Assembly (NCBI GenBank): GCA_965215995.1 | Contig: OZ244128.1 | Span: 4,774,001 to 4,838,000 of the forward strand | From: SZUA-309 sp965215995 | GTDB taxonomy: Bacteria > Pseudomonadota > Gammaproteobacteria > Pseudomonadales > Azotimanducaceae | Length of the DNA: 64,000 nt | Reading direction: 5' to 3' | Part shown: in pieces, positions 54,145 to 62,536 of the stretch | Layout of the letters: every line of letters starts with the position of its first letter | Numbering within the stretch: the stretch's first letter is position 1 | Translations under genes and position numbers: made by a program | Notes under the pieces: model-generated | What the model was told of the DNA's origin: nothing | Databases searched by the model: none | What the model saw: only the letters and a program-made list of their open reading frames with translations

Positions 54145-56403
54145 GTGGCAGAAGCAAGAGATTTCAAATTCATCGGCAGCCGGCCGGTTCGCCCGGACGG
54201 CGTCGACAAGGTGACCGGCCGCGCACAGTTCGGCGCTGATCTGAACCTGCCGAACATGCTCTACGGCCGGGTGTTGCGAAGCCCGCATGCGCATGCGCGA
54301 ATCAAGCGGGTGGACCTGAGCGGGGCCCGTGCCATGCCAGGGGTCTACGCGGCCATATCGGGCGCAGACTTTCCCGGCGCCAAGCACGGCGATATCGGCG
54401 GCGAAGGCGGTGGTGATGTCGCGGACGTGGCCAAGAACATCATGGCCAGGGACAAGGTCCTCTATCACGGTCATGCGGTCGCGGCGGTGGCTGCCACCTC
54501 TGCATCTCTGGCCGATGCGGCACTGGAGGCCATCGAGGTGGAGTACGAGCCGCTCGCACCGGTCCTCGATCTGCATGCTGCCATGGCCCAGGACGCGCCC
54601 TTGGTGAATGAGAAGTGTTTTACTAAGAACCTGCCGGAACCTGCTGAAAACCCTAGCAATATAGCGGCGGTGATGACCCTGGCCCGGGGTGATGTGGAGG
54701 CGGGGTTCGAACAGGCGGACGTGACCGTGGAAGGCGAGTACCGCATCCCCATGGTGCACCAGGGCTACATCGAGCCGCATGCCTGCACGGCCACGGTGAA
54801 CGAGGCCGGCCAGGCAACGGTCTGGACCTGCACCCAGGGTCACTTCTCCCTGCGCAGCCAGACGGCAAGCGTGCTCGACATGAGCGTGGCGGATCTCAAG
54901 TTCATCGCCTCCGAAATCGGTGGTGGGTTCGGCGGCAAGACGGTGATCTACCTGGAGCCCCTGGCCGTGCTGCTGTCAAAGCTGGCGCAGCGACCGGTGA
55001 AGATGGTCATGAGCCGGGAAGAGGTCTTTCGCGCCTCCGGGCCCGCGGCAGGCACCCACTGCAAGATACGACTGGGTGCTAAGAAGGATGGCACGATCAC
55101 GGCAGCTACTGCCTGGCTGGCCTACGAGGCGGGTGCCTTTGAAGGCGCGCCCATGGGGCCTGGTGCCATGTGCGTGTTTGCTCCCTACGACCTGGAGAAC
55201 TTCAAGATCGAGGGCTTCGACGTTCTGGTCAACAAGCCGAAGGTTGCCGCCTACCGGGCGCCGGGTGCCCCGCAGGCGGCGCACGCAATGGAATCGGCAC
55301 TGGATGAATTGGCCCGCCAGCTCGAAATGGATCCCATCGACCTGCGCCTGGTCAACGCGGCGGAGGAAGGCACGCAGGCGGCCTATGGACCCAAATACCC
55401 GGCCATTGGCCTCAAGCAATGTCTGGAAGCCGCCAAGGCGCACCCCAACTACGCCAAGCCGGTACCGGAAGGCGCAGGTCGTGGCGTGGCCGTTGGCTTC
55501 TGGTTCAACGCCGGCATGGAGTCCAGTGCCGAGGTGCATCTGAACGAAGACGGTACCGTGCAGATCATCGAGGGCAATCCGGACATCGGCGGTTCCCGGG
55601 CTTCCATGGCCTTGATGGCCGCCGAGACCCTCGGCGTGCCTTACGAAAAAATCCGGGTCCTGGTCGGGGACACGGAATCCAGCGGTTTCAATGCGGTCAC
55701 CGGCGGGTCGAGGACCACCTTTGCCACCGGGATGGCGGTGATTCAGGCTTGTGAGGACGTCATTGCCCAATGCAAGGCACGAGCGGCAGCAACCTGGGGC
55801 GTGGACGAAGACCAGGTGGACTGGGAAGACGGCCAGGCGGTGCCGGTGCCGGGGGTGAACGCCGAGCTGAAGCCACTGACGCTCGCCGAGATCATGAAAA
55901 ACGCGGCGCGCACCGGTGGCCCCATTCTGGGCCGCGCTTCGCTGAACGCCCGTGGGGCCGGAGCCGGCTTCTCCGTGAACTTCGGTGATCTGAAGGTGGA
56001 TGGGGAGACCGGCAAGGTGGACGTGCTGAGCTACACCGCCGTTCAGGACGCTGGTAAGGCCATCCACCCGTCCTACGTCGAAGGTCAGATGCAGGGCGGT
56101 GCGGTTCAGGGCCTCGGCTGGGCGCTGAACGAAGAGTACGTCTTCGACGAGAACGGCGTGCTGGAGAATCCCGGATTCCTCGATTACCGGATTCCGGTTG
56201 CTTCCGACATGCCCATGATCGATACCCAGATCATCGAGGTGCCGAATCCCAGCCATCCCTATGGTGTGCGCGGGGTGGGCGAGACGCCGCTCTGTGCGCC
56301 TCTGGCCGTGGCTGCGAATGCAGTCCGGGATGCGACCGGCGTTCGGATCACCGACCTGCCGCTGTCGCCACCAAACGTGCTGGCTGCACTCGACAACGCC
56401 TGA
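54145..56403 (+). CDS. Molybdenum hydroxylase large subunit (molybdopterin-binding)
   Basis: The 752-residue catalytic subunit. GGGFGGKT near residue 254 binds molybdopterin, AAYRAPGAPQAAHAMESAL near 370 is the molybdopterin-binding loop and GVGETP near 709 carries the catalytic Glu. The loop reads AYRAPGAPQ rather than the AYRCSFR of form I CO dehydrogenase, so CO oxidation is unlikely; a purine, aldehyde or aromatic CoA-ester hydroxylase fits better. Start GTG 54145. The sulfurylated molybdopterin-cytosine or plain cofactor form cannot be inferred. Confidence 0.93.
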   Translation: MAEARDFKFIGSRPVRPDGVDKVTGRAQFGADLNLPNMLYGRVLRSPHAHARIKRVDLSGARAMPGVYAAISGADFPGAKHGDIGGEGGGDVADVAKNIMARDKVLYHGHAVAAVAATSASLADAALEAIEVEYEPLAPVLDLHAAMAQDAPLVNEKCFTKNLPEPAENPSNIAAVMTLARGDVEAGFEQADVTVEGEYRIPMVHQGYIEPHACTATVNEAGQATVWTCTQGHFSLRSQTASVLDMSVADLKFIASEIGGGFGGKTVIYLEPLAVLLSKLAQRPVKMVMSREEVFRASGPAAGTHCKIRLGAKKDGTITAATAWLAYEAGAFEGAPMGPGAMCVFAPYDLENFKIEGFDVLVNKPKVAAYRAPGAPQAAHAMESALDELARQLEMDPIDLRLVNAAEEGTQAAYGPKYPAIGLKQCLEAAKAHPNYAKPVPEGAGRGVAVGFWFNAGMESSAEVHLNEDGTVQIIEGNPDIGGSRASMALMAAETLGVPYEKIRVLVGDTESSGFNAVTGGSRTTFATGMAVIQACEDVIAQCKARAAATWGVDEDQVDWEDGQAVPVPGVNAELKPLTLAEIMKNAARTGGPILGRASLNARGAGAGFSVNFGDLKVDGETGKVDVLSYTAVQDAGKAIHPSYVEGQMQGGAVQGLGWALNEEYVFDENGVLENPGFLDYRIPVASDMPMIDTQIIEVPNPSHPYGVRGVGETPLCAPLAVAANAVRDATGVRITDLPLSPPNVLAALDNA

Positions 56404-56414
56404 GCAAGCCGACC

Positions 56415-56657
56415 GTGGCTCGCGTCGTCTTTCCGGATCACCTGCTTTCGGTGACCTCAGGCGTGCGCGAGCTGGAGGTAGCCGCGACAAATGTGCGGGA
56501 GTTGCTCCATGCGCTGGAAACCCGGTTTCCGGGCAGCGAGGAGACGCTCGCCAAGAGCGCGATCGCCATTGATGGCCAGATTCATCAGGACGCCTATCTG
56601 GAACCTATCGGACCCGGCTCGGAAGTGTTCTTCATGCTGCGTCTGGAAGGTGGGTGA
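56415..56657 (+). CDS. MoaD/ThiS-family sulfur carrier protein
   Basis: An 80-residue ubiquitin-like protein that ends in the Gly-Gly needed for thiocarboxylation (FMLRLEGG). The ELEVAATNVRELLHALETRFPG helix region and the family fold are clear. It lies 12 bp after the molybdenum hydroxylase large subunit and 3 bp before a PfkB kinase, so it is in the same transcript and may serve the molybdenum cofactor. It is not the MoaD of a moaABCDE cluster, none of which is here. Confidence 0.82.
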   Translation: MARVVFPDHLLSVTSGVRELEVAATNVRELLHALETRFPGSEETLAKSAIAIDGQIHQDAYLEPIGPGSEVFFMLRLEGG

Positions 56658-56660
56658 TCC

Positions 56661-57566
56661 GTGCCCAAGCTAGTCAATCTCGGGTCGGCGTGTGTTGATC
56701 ACGTCTACCGGGTACCGGAGTTGGTCGCTGCGGGTGAAACCGCTGCCAGCGTCAGTCACGAGATCTTTCCGGGTGGCAAGGGTCTCAACCAGTCGCTGGC
56801 GGCGGCGAGAGCGGGCGCTCGGGTGCATCACCATGGTGCCATTGGCAGCGATGGTGAGCTTCTGCGTCAGGTGCTCCTCGATGCCGGGGTAGACGTGAGC
56901 GGCCTTGTGGAAAGATCCGGTTCCGCCTCGGGACATGCCGTCATCCAGGTCAATGATCGGGGTGAGAACGCCATCGTGATTGCCGGTGGCGCGAACCGGA
57001 CCATCTCTGACACCGACCGCGCCCGGGTAAAGGCAGAGCTGGAACCAGGCGACTGGCTGCTGCTGCAGAACGAGATCAATGATCTAGCTGCAGCGTTTGA
57101 GCTGTGTGACGATACAGGTGCCCGACTCGCCTTCAACCTGGCGCCGGTGGATGGGCGGGAGTCGGACTACCAACTGGCTTGCATCGATCTTCTCATCGTC
57201 AATGAGATCGAGGCGCGGGCCGTGGTTCCTGATGAGGTGGCCAGGCTGGATGATGCGAACGTTGCTGAATGGCTCGGCATCACGTATCCGGATATGGCAG
57301 TCGTGCTGACCGCCGGCCGCGGAGGACTGTACTACGCGGAAGGGAATGCTGTTCAGCACCAACCGGCTTTTCCGGTGACGCCGGTCGATGAAACCGCTGC
57401 GGGAGATGCCTTTATCGGCTATCTGCTCTCCGGGCTCATTGCCGGTGAGGACATCTCCGTGGCGCTTCGGCTGGCATCCGCCGCGGGTGCTTGCGCGGTC
57501 ACCGTGGCAGGCGCGGCCAGCTCGATCCCACAACGGCAGGCGGTGGAGGCTCTGCTGGCCCAGTAG
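56661..57566 (+). CDS. PfkB-family carbohydrate kinase (ribokinase-like)
   Basis: A 301-residue sugar or nucleoside kinase. FPGGKGLNQSLAAARAGA near residue 37 and the C-terminal VDETAAGDAFIGYLLSGL with catalytic Asp near 254 are the two PfkB signatures, and the first resembles ribokinase. ATP would phosphorylate ribose or a nucleoside, which together with the hydroxylase suggests purine or nucleoside catabolism, although this is inference. GTG start 56661. Confidence 0.9.
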   Translation: MPKLVNLGSACVDHVYRVPELVAAGETAASVSHEIFPGGKGLNQSLAAARAGARVHHHGAIGSDGELLRQVLLDAGVDVSGLVERSGSASGHAVIQVNDRGENAIVIAGGANRTISDTDRARVKAELEPGDWLLLQNEINDLAAAFELCDDTGARLAFNLAPVDGRESDYQLACIDLLIVNEIEARAVVPDEVARLDDANVAEWLGITYPDMAVVLTAGRGGLYYAEGNAVQHQPAFPVTPVDETAAGDAFIGYLLSGLIAGEDISVALRLASAAGACAVTVAGAASSIPQRQAVEALLAQ

Positions 57567-57591
57567 CTTCGCTGGCTGCTTGTTGGCTCTG

Positions 57592-58248
57592 CTATACGCG
57601 TCGCGGCAAGCCGGTGATCTCGTAGAGCGCCTCGATGGCCTGGTTCTCGTCCAGCACTTTGATGGTCTGCATGCCGAGGGCTCGCGCGGGTTTCAGGTTG
57701 ATGCCGAGATCATCCAGAAACACGGCCTGATCGGGTAGCACACCCAGCCGCTCGCAGGTGAGTTCGTAAATCGCCGGATTGGGCTTGCGAATCCCTTCCA
57801 CACTGGATTCGACCACCAGATCGAAGAGCGACATCACCTCTTCCACGGCACTTGCCCGCACCGAATCTCTGGCCATGCCTGGACCCTGGCCGGATTTCAC
57901 GTTGTTGGTAATGCAGGCAACGGAGAAGTTCGCCTTGCAGAGCTTGAGCATCTCCACCATTCGCGGCCGGACATCACCGGACAGGAGGGCGACCACTTCA
58001 CTGCCCGTCACCTCGTGGCCCTGAGCTGCGGCCTCTCTCGCAAACGCGGTATCGAACTCATCCAGTGAGATGGCGCTTGACTCGAATTGAGCCCAGGCGT
58101 TGGTCTCCGGGTTGGTCGCGTTGATGGTGCGGATGAAATCTTTCGGCAGGCCGCGCTCGGCTTCAAAACGGTTGAATGCCTCAAAGGGACTGGTGGTCAG
58201 AACGCCGCCAAAATCCCAGAGAACAGCCTGAATCCCGGTCCCGCTCAT
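57592..58248 (-). CDS. HAD-IA family hydrolase
   Basis: A 218-residue haloacid dehalogenase-superfamily protein. The nucleophile Asp12 is in LWDFGGVL; the second acid of the usual DxD is replaced by Gly, so the chemistry may differ from an ordinary phosphatase. It has a helical cap, the Lys in GIRKPNPAIY and the acidic pair in VFLDDLGINL. Its layout resembles the N-terminal HAD domain of ACAD10 and soluble epoxide hydrolase. No substrate can be given. Confidence 0.88.
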   Translation of the reverse strand: MSGTGIQAVLWDFGGVLTTSPFEAFNRFEAERGLPKDFIRTINATNPETNAWAQFESSAISLDEFDTAFAREAAAQGHEVTGSEVVALLSGDVRPRMVEMLKLCKANFSVACITNNVKSGQGPGMARDSVRASAVEEVMSLFDLVVESSVEGIRKPNPAIYELTCERLGVLPDQAVFLDDLGINLKPARALGMQTIKVLDENQAIEALYEITGLPRRV

Positions 58249-58363
58249 GTGGTCGCTGCTCCTCGCTGCCTGCTTAAGAAAATCGAGCGGGGATAGTAAA
58301 TGGGCTTTCCGGTCAGCGCGAGGCTTTGTTAGCGTAAGTACTCAATCTGATCGGGAGTGACCT

Positions 58364-59149
58364 ATGGACATGGAAGGTGGGGTAGCCATCGTTACAGGCT
58401 CTTCATCCGGGGTGGGGGCGGCCTGTGCCCGCCAGCTTGCCGAGAAAGGCGCGCATGTGGTGATCAACTACGCGAGCAATGCAGAGGGCGCAGAAGCAAC
58501 CCGGCAGGCGTGTGCAGCCTTCGGCGTCGAAACCGAGGTCGTGCAGGCAGATGTGTCGAAAGACGAAGACTGTCGACGCCTCGCGCAAACGGCCGTTGAT
58601 CGATGGGGCCGCATCGATGCGCTGGTGAACAACGCCGGGACCACCAAGTTCTGTGAGCACGGCGATCTGGAAGGGCTGAGCGATCAGGACTTTCAGAACA
58701 TCTACGCGGTGAACACGGTGGGTCCCTATCAGATGGTGCGCGCCGTTGTGCCCGTCATGAAGCAGGGCGGCCGCGGCTCAATCGTCAATGTGGCATCCAT
58801 TGCCGGGGTGATGGGCGTTGGCAGCTCCGTTGCCTATGCGGCCTCGAAAGGTGCGCTGATCACGATGGGGTTGTCTCTGGCTCGGGTATTGGGGCCGGAG
58901 ATCCGCCTCAACACGGTTTGCCCGGGTTTCATCCAGGGCGACTGGCTGGAAGCAGGGATGGGCAGTGACCGCTACGCGGCCACCAAGGCCTTTCTGGAGG
59001 AAAACACGCCGCTGAAGCTCACCACGACCCCCGACACGGTGGCCGAGGGAATTCTCTACTTCATCTGCGGAGCCGACGTGGTTACCGGGGAGACGCTGAT
59101 CATGGACGGCGGGCACCATCTGAATCAGCTGCCATCGGGTCGGCGTTGA
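58364..59149 (+). CDS. SDR family oxidoreductase
   Basis: A 261-residue classical short-chain dehydrogenase. TGSSSGVGAA near residue 12 binds NAD(P), followed by INYASNAEGAEATR, VNNAGTT, and the catalytic Ser-Tyr-Lys in NVASIAGVMGVGSSVAYAASKGA. The CPGF after the active site and the C-terminal ETLIMDGGHHLNQ are standard. The GGAGTGACCT site precedes the ATG. It is related to FabG, but its substrate is unknown. Confidence 0.9.
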   Translation: MDMEGGVAIVTGSSSGVGAACARQLAEKGAHVVINYASNAEGAEATRQACAAFGVETEVVQADVSKDEDCRRLAQTAVDRWGRIDALVNNAGTTKFCEHGDLEGLSDQDFQNIYAVNTVGPYQMVRAVVPVMKQGGRGSIVNVASIAGVMGVGSSVAYAASKGALITMGLSLARVLGPEIRLNTVCPGFIQGDWLEAGMGSDRYAATKAFLEENTPLKLTTTPDTVAEGILYFICGADVVTGETLIMDGGHHLNQLPSGRR

Positions 59150-59155
59150 GCAGTC

Positions 59156-59848
59156 TCAGGTATCGGAAACGGCGGCGGCGGCGTCTGCATGACGCACGTC
59201 GGTGCCTTTCACCAGGTAGACGGTGTACTCCGCCAGGTTCTTCGCGTGGTCGCCGCAACGCTCGAGGGCTCTTGCGACCCAGAGAATCGTCAGCGACTGC
59301 TCGATGCTGTCCGGATCCGTTTTCATTGCCAGACCCTTTTCTTTGACGATGTCGTCGTAGGTGTCGTCCACCGCTGCGTCGGACTCAATGACTGCCAGAG
59401 CGCCTTCCGCGCTCAGCCTGGCGAACGCATCCAGCGTTTCAGCAAGCATTGTGTGCACGAGCGATGCCATTTGCCGAATGTCACCATAGTGGTCTGCCGG
59501 TTGCGTCAGGTTGGCGACTCTCTGAGCCATCTTCGCGATTCGTTCAGCTTCGTCACCGATACGCTCGAGGTCGGTGCTTGCCTTCATCACGCTGATCAGC
59601 GTGCGCAGGTCTGTTGCTGCCGGCTGGCGCCGGGCAATGATCTGGGCGCAGAGATTGTCGATGTCTACTTCGTGCTGATTAACGGCCGCGTCGCCAACAC
59701 GGACCTTGTCGGCCAGCTCCAGGTCGTGGCTGTAGAGGGCCTGACAGGCCTGCTGTAGCTGTTGCTCAACCAGCCCGCCCATCTCGAGGAGGAGGCTTCT
59801 CGCGCTGTCGAGCTCGGTGTCGTACTGCTCTGATATGTGTCTGTTCAT
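59156..59848 (-). CDS. phoU: Phosphate signalling protein PhoU
   Basis: A 230-residue all-helical protein that couples the Pst transporter to the PhoR kinase and limits phosphate uptake. Two PhoU repeats are present, each with a D-L-E-R-I-G-D-E/A-x-N-type metal-binding segment: STDLERIGDEAERIAKMAQ and RALERCGDHAKNLAEY. It lies downstream of pstB as in other pst operons; the intergenic region holds an 11-bp periodic repeat. Confidence 0.95.
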   Translation of the reverse strand: MNRHISEQYDTELDSARSLLLEMGGLVEQQLQQACQALYSHDLELADKVRVGDAAVNQHEVDIDNLCAQIIARRQPAATDLRTLISVMKASTDLERIGDEAERIAKMAQRVANLTQPADHYGDIRQMASLVHTMLAETLDAFARLSAEGALAVIESDAAVDDTYDDIVKEKGLAMKTDPDSIEQSLTILWVARALERCGDHAKNLAEYTVYLVKGTDVRHADAAAAVSDT

Positions 59849-59895
59849 ACGTGCGTCATGCCTGAGTCATGCCGGGGGCTTCTACGCCTGCGCCT

Positions 59896-59955
59896 ATCCT
59901 TTGGCTATCCGTTGCTTATCCTTTGCTGATCCTTGGCCTATCCTGAGCCTAATCC
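59896..59955. repeat. Six ATCC units, five at an exact 11-bp period, before phoU
   Basis: The sequence ATCC recurs at 59896, 59907, 59918, 59929 and 59940, exactly every 11 bp, and once more at 59952 after 12 bp. Units resemble TATCCTTTGGC. On the phoU coding strand they read like AGGATAGGCCA. The array fills the pstB-phoU gap. One helical turn per unit suggests a cooperative binding site, but the sequence is not the PhoB CTGTCAT box. Confidence 0.75.
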
Positions 59956-59968
59956 GAGCAGGTTGTTT

Positions 59969-60817
59969 TTAGCCGTATCTGCCGGTGATGTAATCTTCGG
60001 TCTGCTGTTCCTGCGGGTTGGTAAAAACCTGCTGGGTTCGGCCAAATTCGATCAGCTCGCCGAGATACAGGAATGCCGTATTGTCCGATACTCTAGCAGC
60101 TTGCTGCATGTTGTGCGTGACGATAACGATAGTGTATTCGGATTTCAGTTGGTGGATCAGCTCCTCAATTTTGAGGGTTGATATGGGATCCAGCGCCGAT
60201 GCGGGCTCATCGAGCAGCAAAACTGACGGCTTTACCGCCACAGCGCGGGCGATAACAAGCCGCTGTTGCTGTCCACCGGACAACCCCAGCGCCGACTCCT
60301 TGAGCCGGTCCTTCACCTCGTCCCAGAGAGCCGCGCTGCGCAGCGCCCATTCGACGATCTCGTCCATTTCGGCCTTCGGCGTCGCACCCTGAATCCTCAG
60401 GCCGTAGGCCACGTTCTCGTAGATGGTCTTGGGAAACGGATTGGGCCGCTGGAAGACCATGCCGACCCGGCGACGGAGCTGTGCTACGTCGACTTCGGGG
60501 GCAAAGATGTCGTGGCCATCCAGATGCACATGACCGGTCACGCTGACCCCGTCGATCAGGTCGTTCATTCGATTGAAGCATCGCAGCAGCGTGGATTTGC
60601 CACATCCCGATGGACCGATAAACGCCGTGACCTCTTTCTGCGGAATCTGCATGTCGATGTCCACCAACGCCTGCTGATCGCCGTAGAACAGGCTGAGCTT
60701 GTCCACCAGCAGGCTTGTGGGCCCGGGTTCGCGACCTTCCTCGTCATCCGCCCGATCGATCTCGGGGATCGGGAGTCCCTGTGCGCCTTCGTCGGTTGGC
60801 TTGTTTTCTTCGGTCAT
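59969..60817 (-). CDS. pstB: Phosphate ABC transporter ATPase PstB
   Basis: ATPase of the high-affinity phosphate importer, 282 residues from ATG 60817. Walker A GPSGCGKSTLLRC, Q-loop GMVFQRPNPFPKTIYENVAYG, signature LSGGQQQRLVIARA and Walker B VLLLDEPASALDPIST are present, and the QRPNPFP and CFNRMNDL segments are PstB specific. A short acidic N-terminal tail (about 25 residues) precedes the domain. A GTG 36 bases further upstream overlaps pstA and is less likely. Confidence 0.96.
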   Translation of the reverse strand: MTEENKPTDEGAQGLPIPEIDRADDEEGREPGPTSLLVDKLSLFYGDQQALVDIDMQIPQKEVTAFIGPSGCGKSTLLRCFNRMNDLIDGVSVTGHVHLDGHDIFAPEVDVAQLRRRVGMVFQRPNPFPKTIYENVAYGLRIQGATPKAEMDEIVEWALRSAALWDEVKDRLKESALGLSGGQQQRLVIARAVAVKPSVLLLDEPASALDPISTLKIEELIHQLKSEYTIVIVTHNMQQAARVSDNTAFLYLGELIEFGRTQQVFTNPQEQQTEDYITGRYG

Positions 60818-60836
60818 GACTTGCTCTGCGATTGAA

Positions 60837-62534
60837 TCAACTTTCGACGCCACGGTATCTGTTCTCCAGGCGGGTGCGAAGCATAATGGCTGTCAGGTTG
60901 AGGGCAATGATGATCAGCACCAGAAGCAAGGCAGTGGCATAGACGAGCGGCCTTGCCGCCTCCACGTTCGGGCTCTGGAAGCCGACATCATAGATGTGGA
61001 AACCAAGATGCATGAATTTGCGCTCGAGATGCAGGTACGGGAAGTTTCCATCGAGCGGCAGGGTGGGTGCCAGCTTCACGACGCCGACCAGCATCAGGGG
61101 TGCAACCTCACCGGCAGCGCGGGCGACCGCGAGAATGATACCGGTCAGGATGGACGGGCTGGCAATGGGCAATACGACCTTGAACAGGGTTTCTGCCTTG
61201 GTGGCACCCAGCGCCAGACTGCCTTCGCGAATTGAGCGGGGAATTCGGGTCAATCCTTCCTCGGTAGATACCACGACCACGGGAACGGTCAGCAATGCAA
61301 GGGTCAGCGATGCCCAGACCAGACCAGGGGTGCCGAAGGTGGGCGCCGGCAGGGCCGCCTCGAAGAACAGCTGATCCAGATTGCCGCCGATGAAGTAGAC
61401 AAAGAAGCCAAGACCGAACACCCCGTAGACGATCGAAGGCACCCCCGCCAGATTGTTTACCGCAATCCGGATCAAACGAACGAAGGGACCCTGCTTAGCA
61501 TATTCGCGCAGGTACACGGCGGCGATGACGCCCAGTGGCGTGACCAGCACGCTCATGAGCAGCACCATGAGCACGGTGCCGAAAATGGCCGGGAAGATAC
61601 CACCCTCGGTATTCGCTTCCCTGGGATCCTCTGTCAGAAACATCCAGACGCTCGAGCCGTAGTGGCCGATCTTTTCCGCAATGGACATCTGGTTGGGCTG
61701 CCAGGCGCGGACGACCTCGGCCAGATTCAATCTCAGGGTGTCACCTGTTGAGATCGTCAGCTCAATGCTGTCGCGGGCTCGCTGCTCGATCAGTGTCCGC
61801 AGCTGGGTTTCGGCGACCTGGTAGCGGTTCTGCAACGCTTCTTCGTTCGCACTGATCTCTGCCTCCGCAGCCGATCTCTGCGTGCCGGTCAGGGTGTCGT
61901 TCAGCTCGAGCTTGCGGCGTTCGAGACGCAACTGTTCGAGCTCGTAGTTGATCGTGTTGAACTCGTCGCTCTCGATTTCCTCGATGGCATGCCGTAGCTC
62001 CGCGACGCGACCCATCCGCTCGCGGAGTGCAGGCCAGACCGCATCACCGCTGGCGACGACTTCTCCATCTTCCAGCACCGTCTGCAGACGTCCGTAGGCG
62101 TTTCCCCACTCCATTCGCTCGAAGACGGCGAGTGGTTCAGGATAGGTGATGTTCTGAATCCGGTGCTCGAAGAGCCACTCGAAATCCGGCGGGTCCTGGC
62201 GTCGGTTGCCGGACTTCACCAGCCAGCGGTCGATGGTTTCCTGTTCTGCCGGAAACGCCGAGGCATCACCCGTGGCATCCCGATACTGGTCGATCGCCAG
62301 TGTTTCCGATTCGATCATCTCGCCGACGACAATGGTCAGCTGATCGTTGTCCGCCAGGTACTGTATTTCTGCGATGTCCGATGGCCAGAAATGAGCCAGC
62401 CCTCGTACGGCGATCAGGGCGAGCAAGCCGCCCACCGCGGCGATGCTGATACCCACTGCGGCCGCGTTCATCCAGATCCAGAGCTCACCGGAGGAGAACC
62501 AGGTGCGGACGCTCGTCTTCTCTGCGTGCAGCAT
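60837..62534 (-). CDS. pstA: Phosphate ABC transporter permease PstA, extended form
   Basis: A 565-residue permease. The C-terminal half (about 310-560) is the normal PstA domain with six helices and the EAA-like loop (EGSLALGATKAETLFKVVLPIA). Ordinary PstA is about 300 residues; here TM1 (about 22-45) is followed by an added region of about 250 residues, likely periplasmic, containing a coiled coil near 175-260 (rich in Glu, Arg and Leu). The start ATG lies two bases after the pstC stop. Confidence 0.94.
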   Translation of the reverse strand: MLHAEKTSVRTWFSSGELWIWMNAAAVGISIAAVGGLLALIAVRGLAHFWPSDIAEIQYLADNDQLTIVVGEMIESETLAIDQYRDATGDASAFPAEQETIDRWLVKSGNRRQDPPDFEWLFEHRIQNITYPEPLAVFERMEWGNAYGRLQTVLEDGEVVASGDAVWPALRERMGRVAELRHAIEEIESDEFNTINYELEQLRLERRKLELNDTLTGTQRSAAEAEISANEEALQNRYQVAETQLRTLIEQRARDSIELTISTGDTLRLNLAEVVRAWQPNQMSIAEKIGHYGSSVWMFLTEDPREANTEGGIFPAIFGTVLMVLLMSVLVTPLGVIAAVYLREYAKQGPFVRLIRIAVNNLAGVPSIVYGVFGLGFFVYFIGGNLDQLFFEAALPAPTFGTPGLVWASLTLALLTVPVVVVSTEEGLTRIPRSIREGSLALGATKAETLFKVVLPIASPSILTGIILAVARAAGEVAPLMLVGVVKLAPTLPLDGNFPYLHLERKFMHLGFHIYDVGFQSPNVEAARPLVYATALLLVLIIIALNLTAIMLRTRLENRYRGVES

Positions 62535-62536
62535 GA

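Noticed and set aside
54976..56490. A 504-codon frame antisense to the molybdenum hydroxylase large subunit
   Set aside because: High-GC antisense shadow; the large subunit on the other strand is unambiguous.
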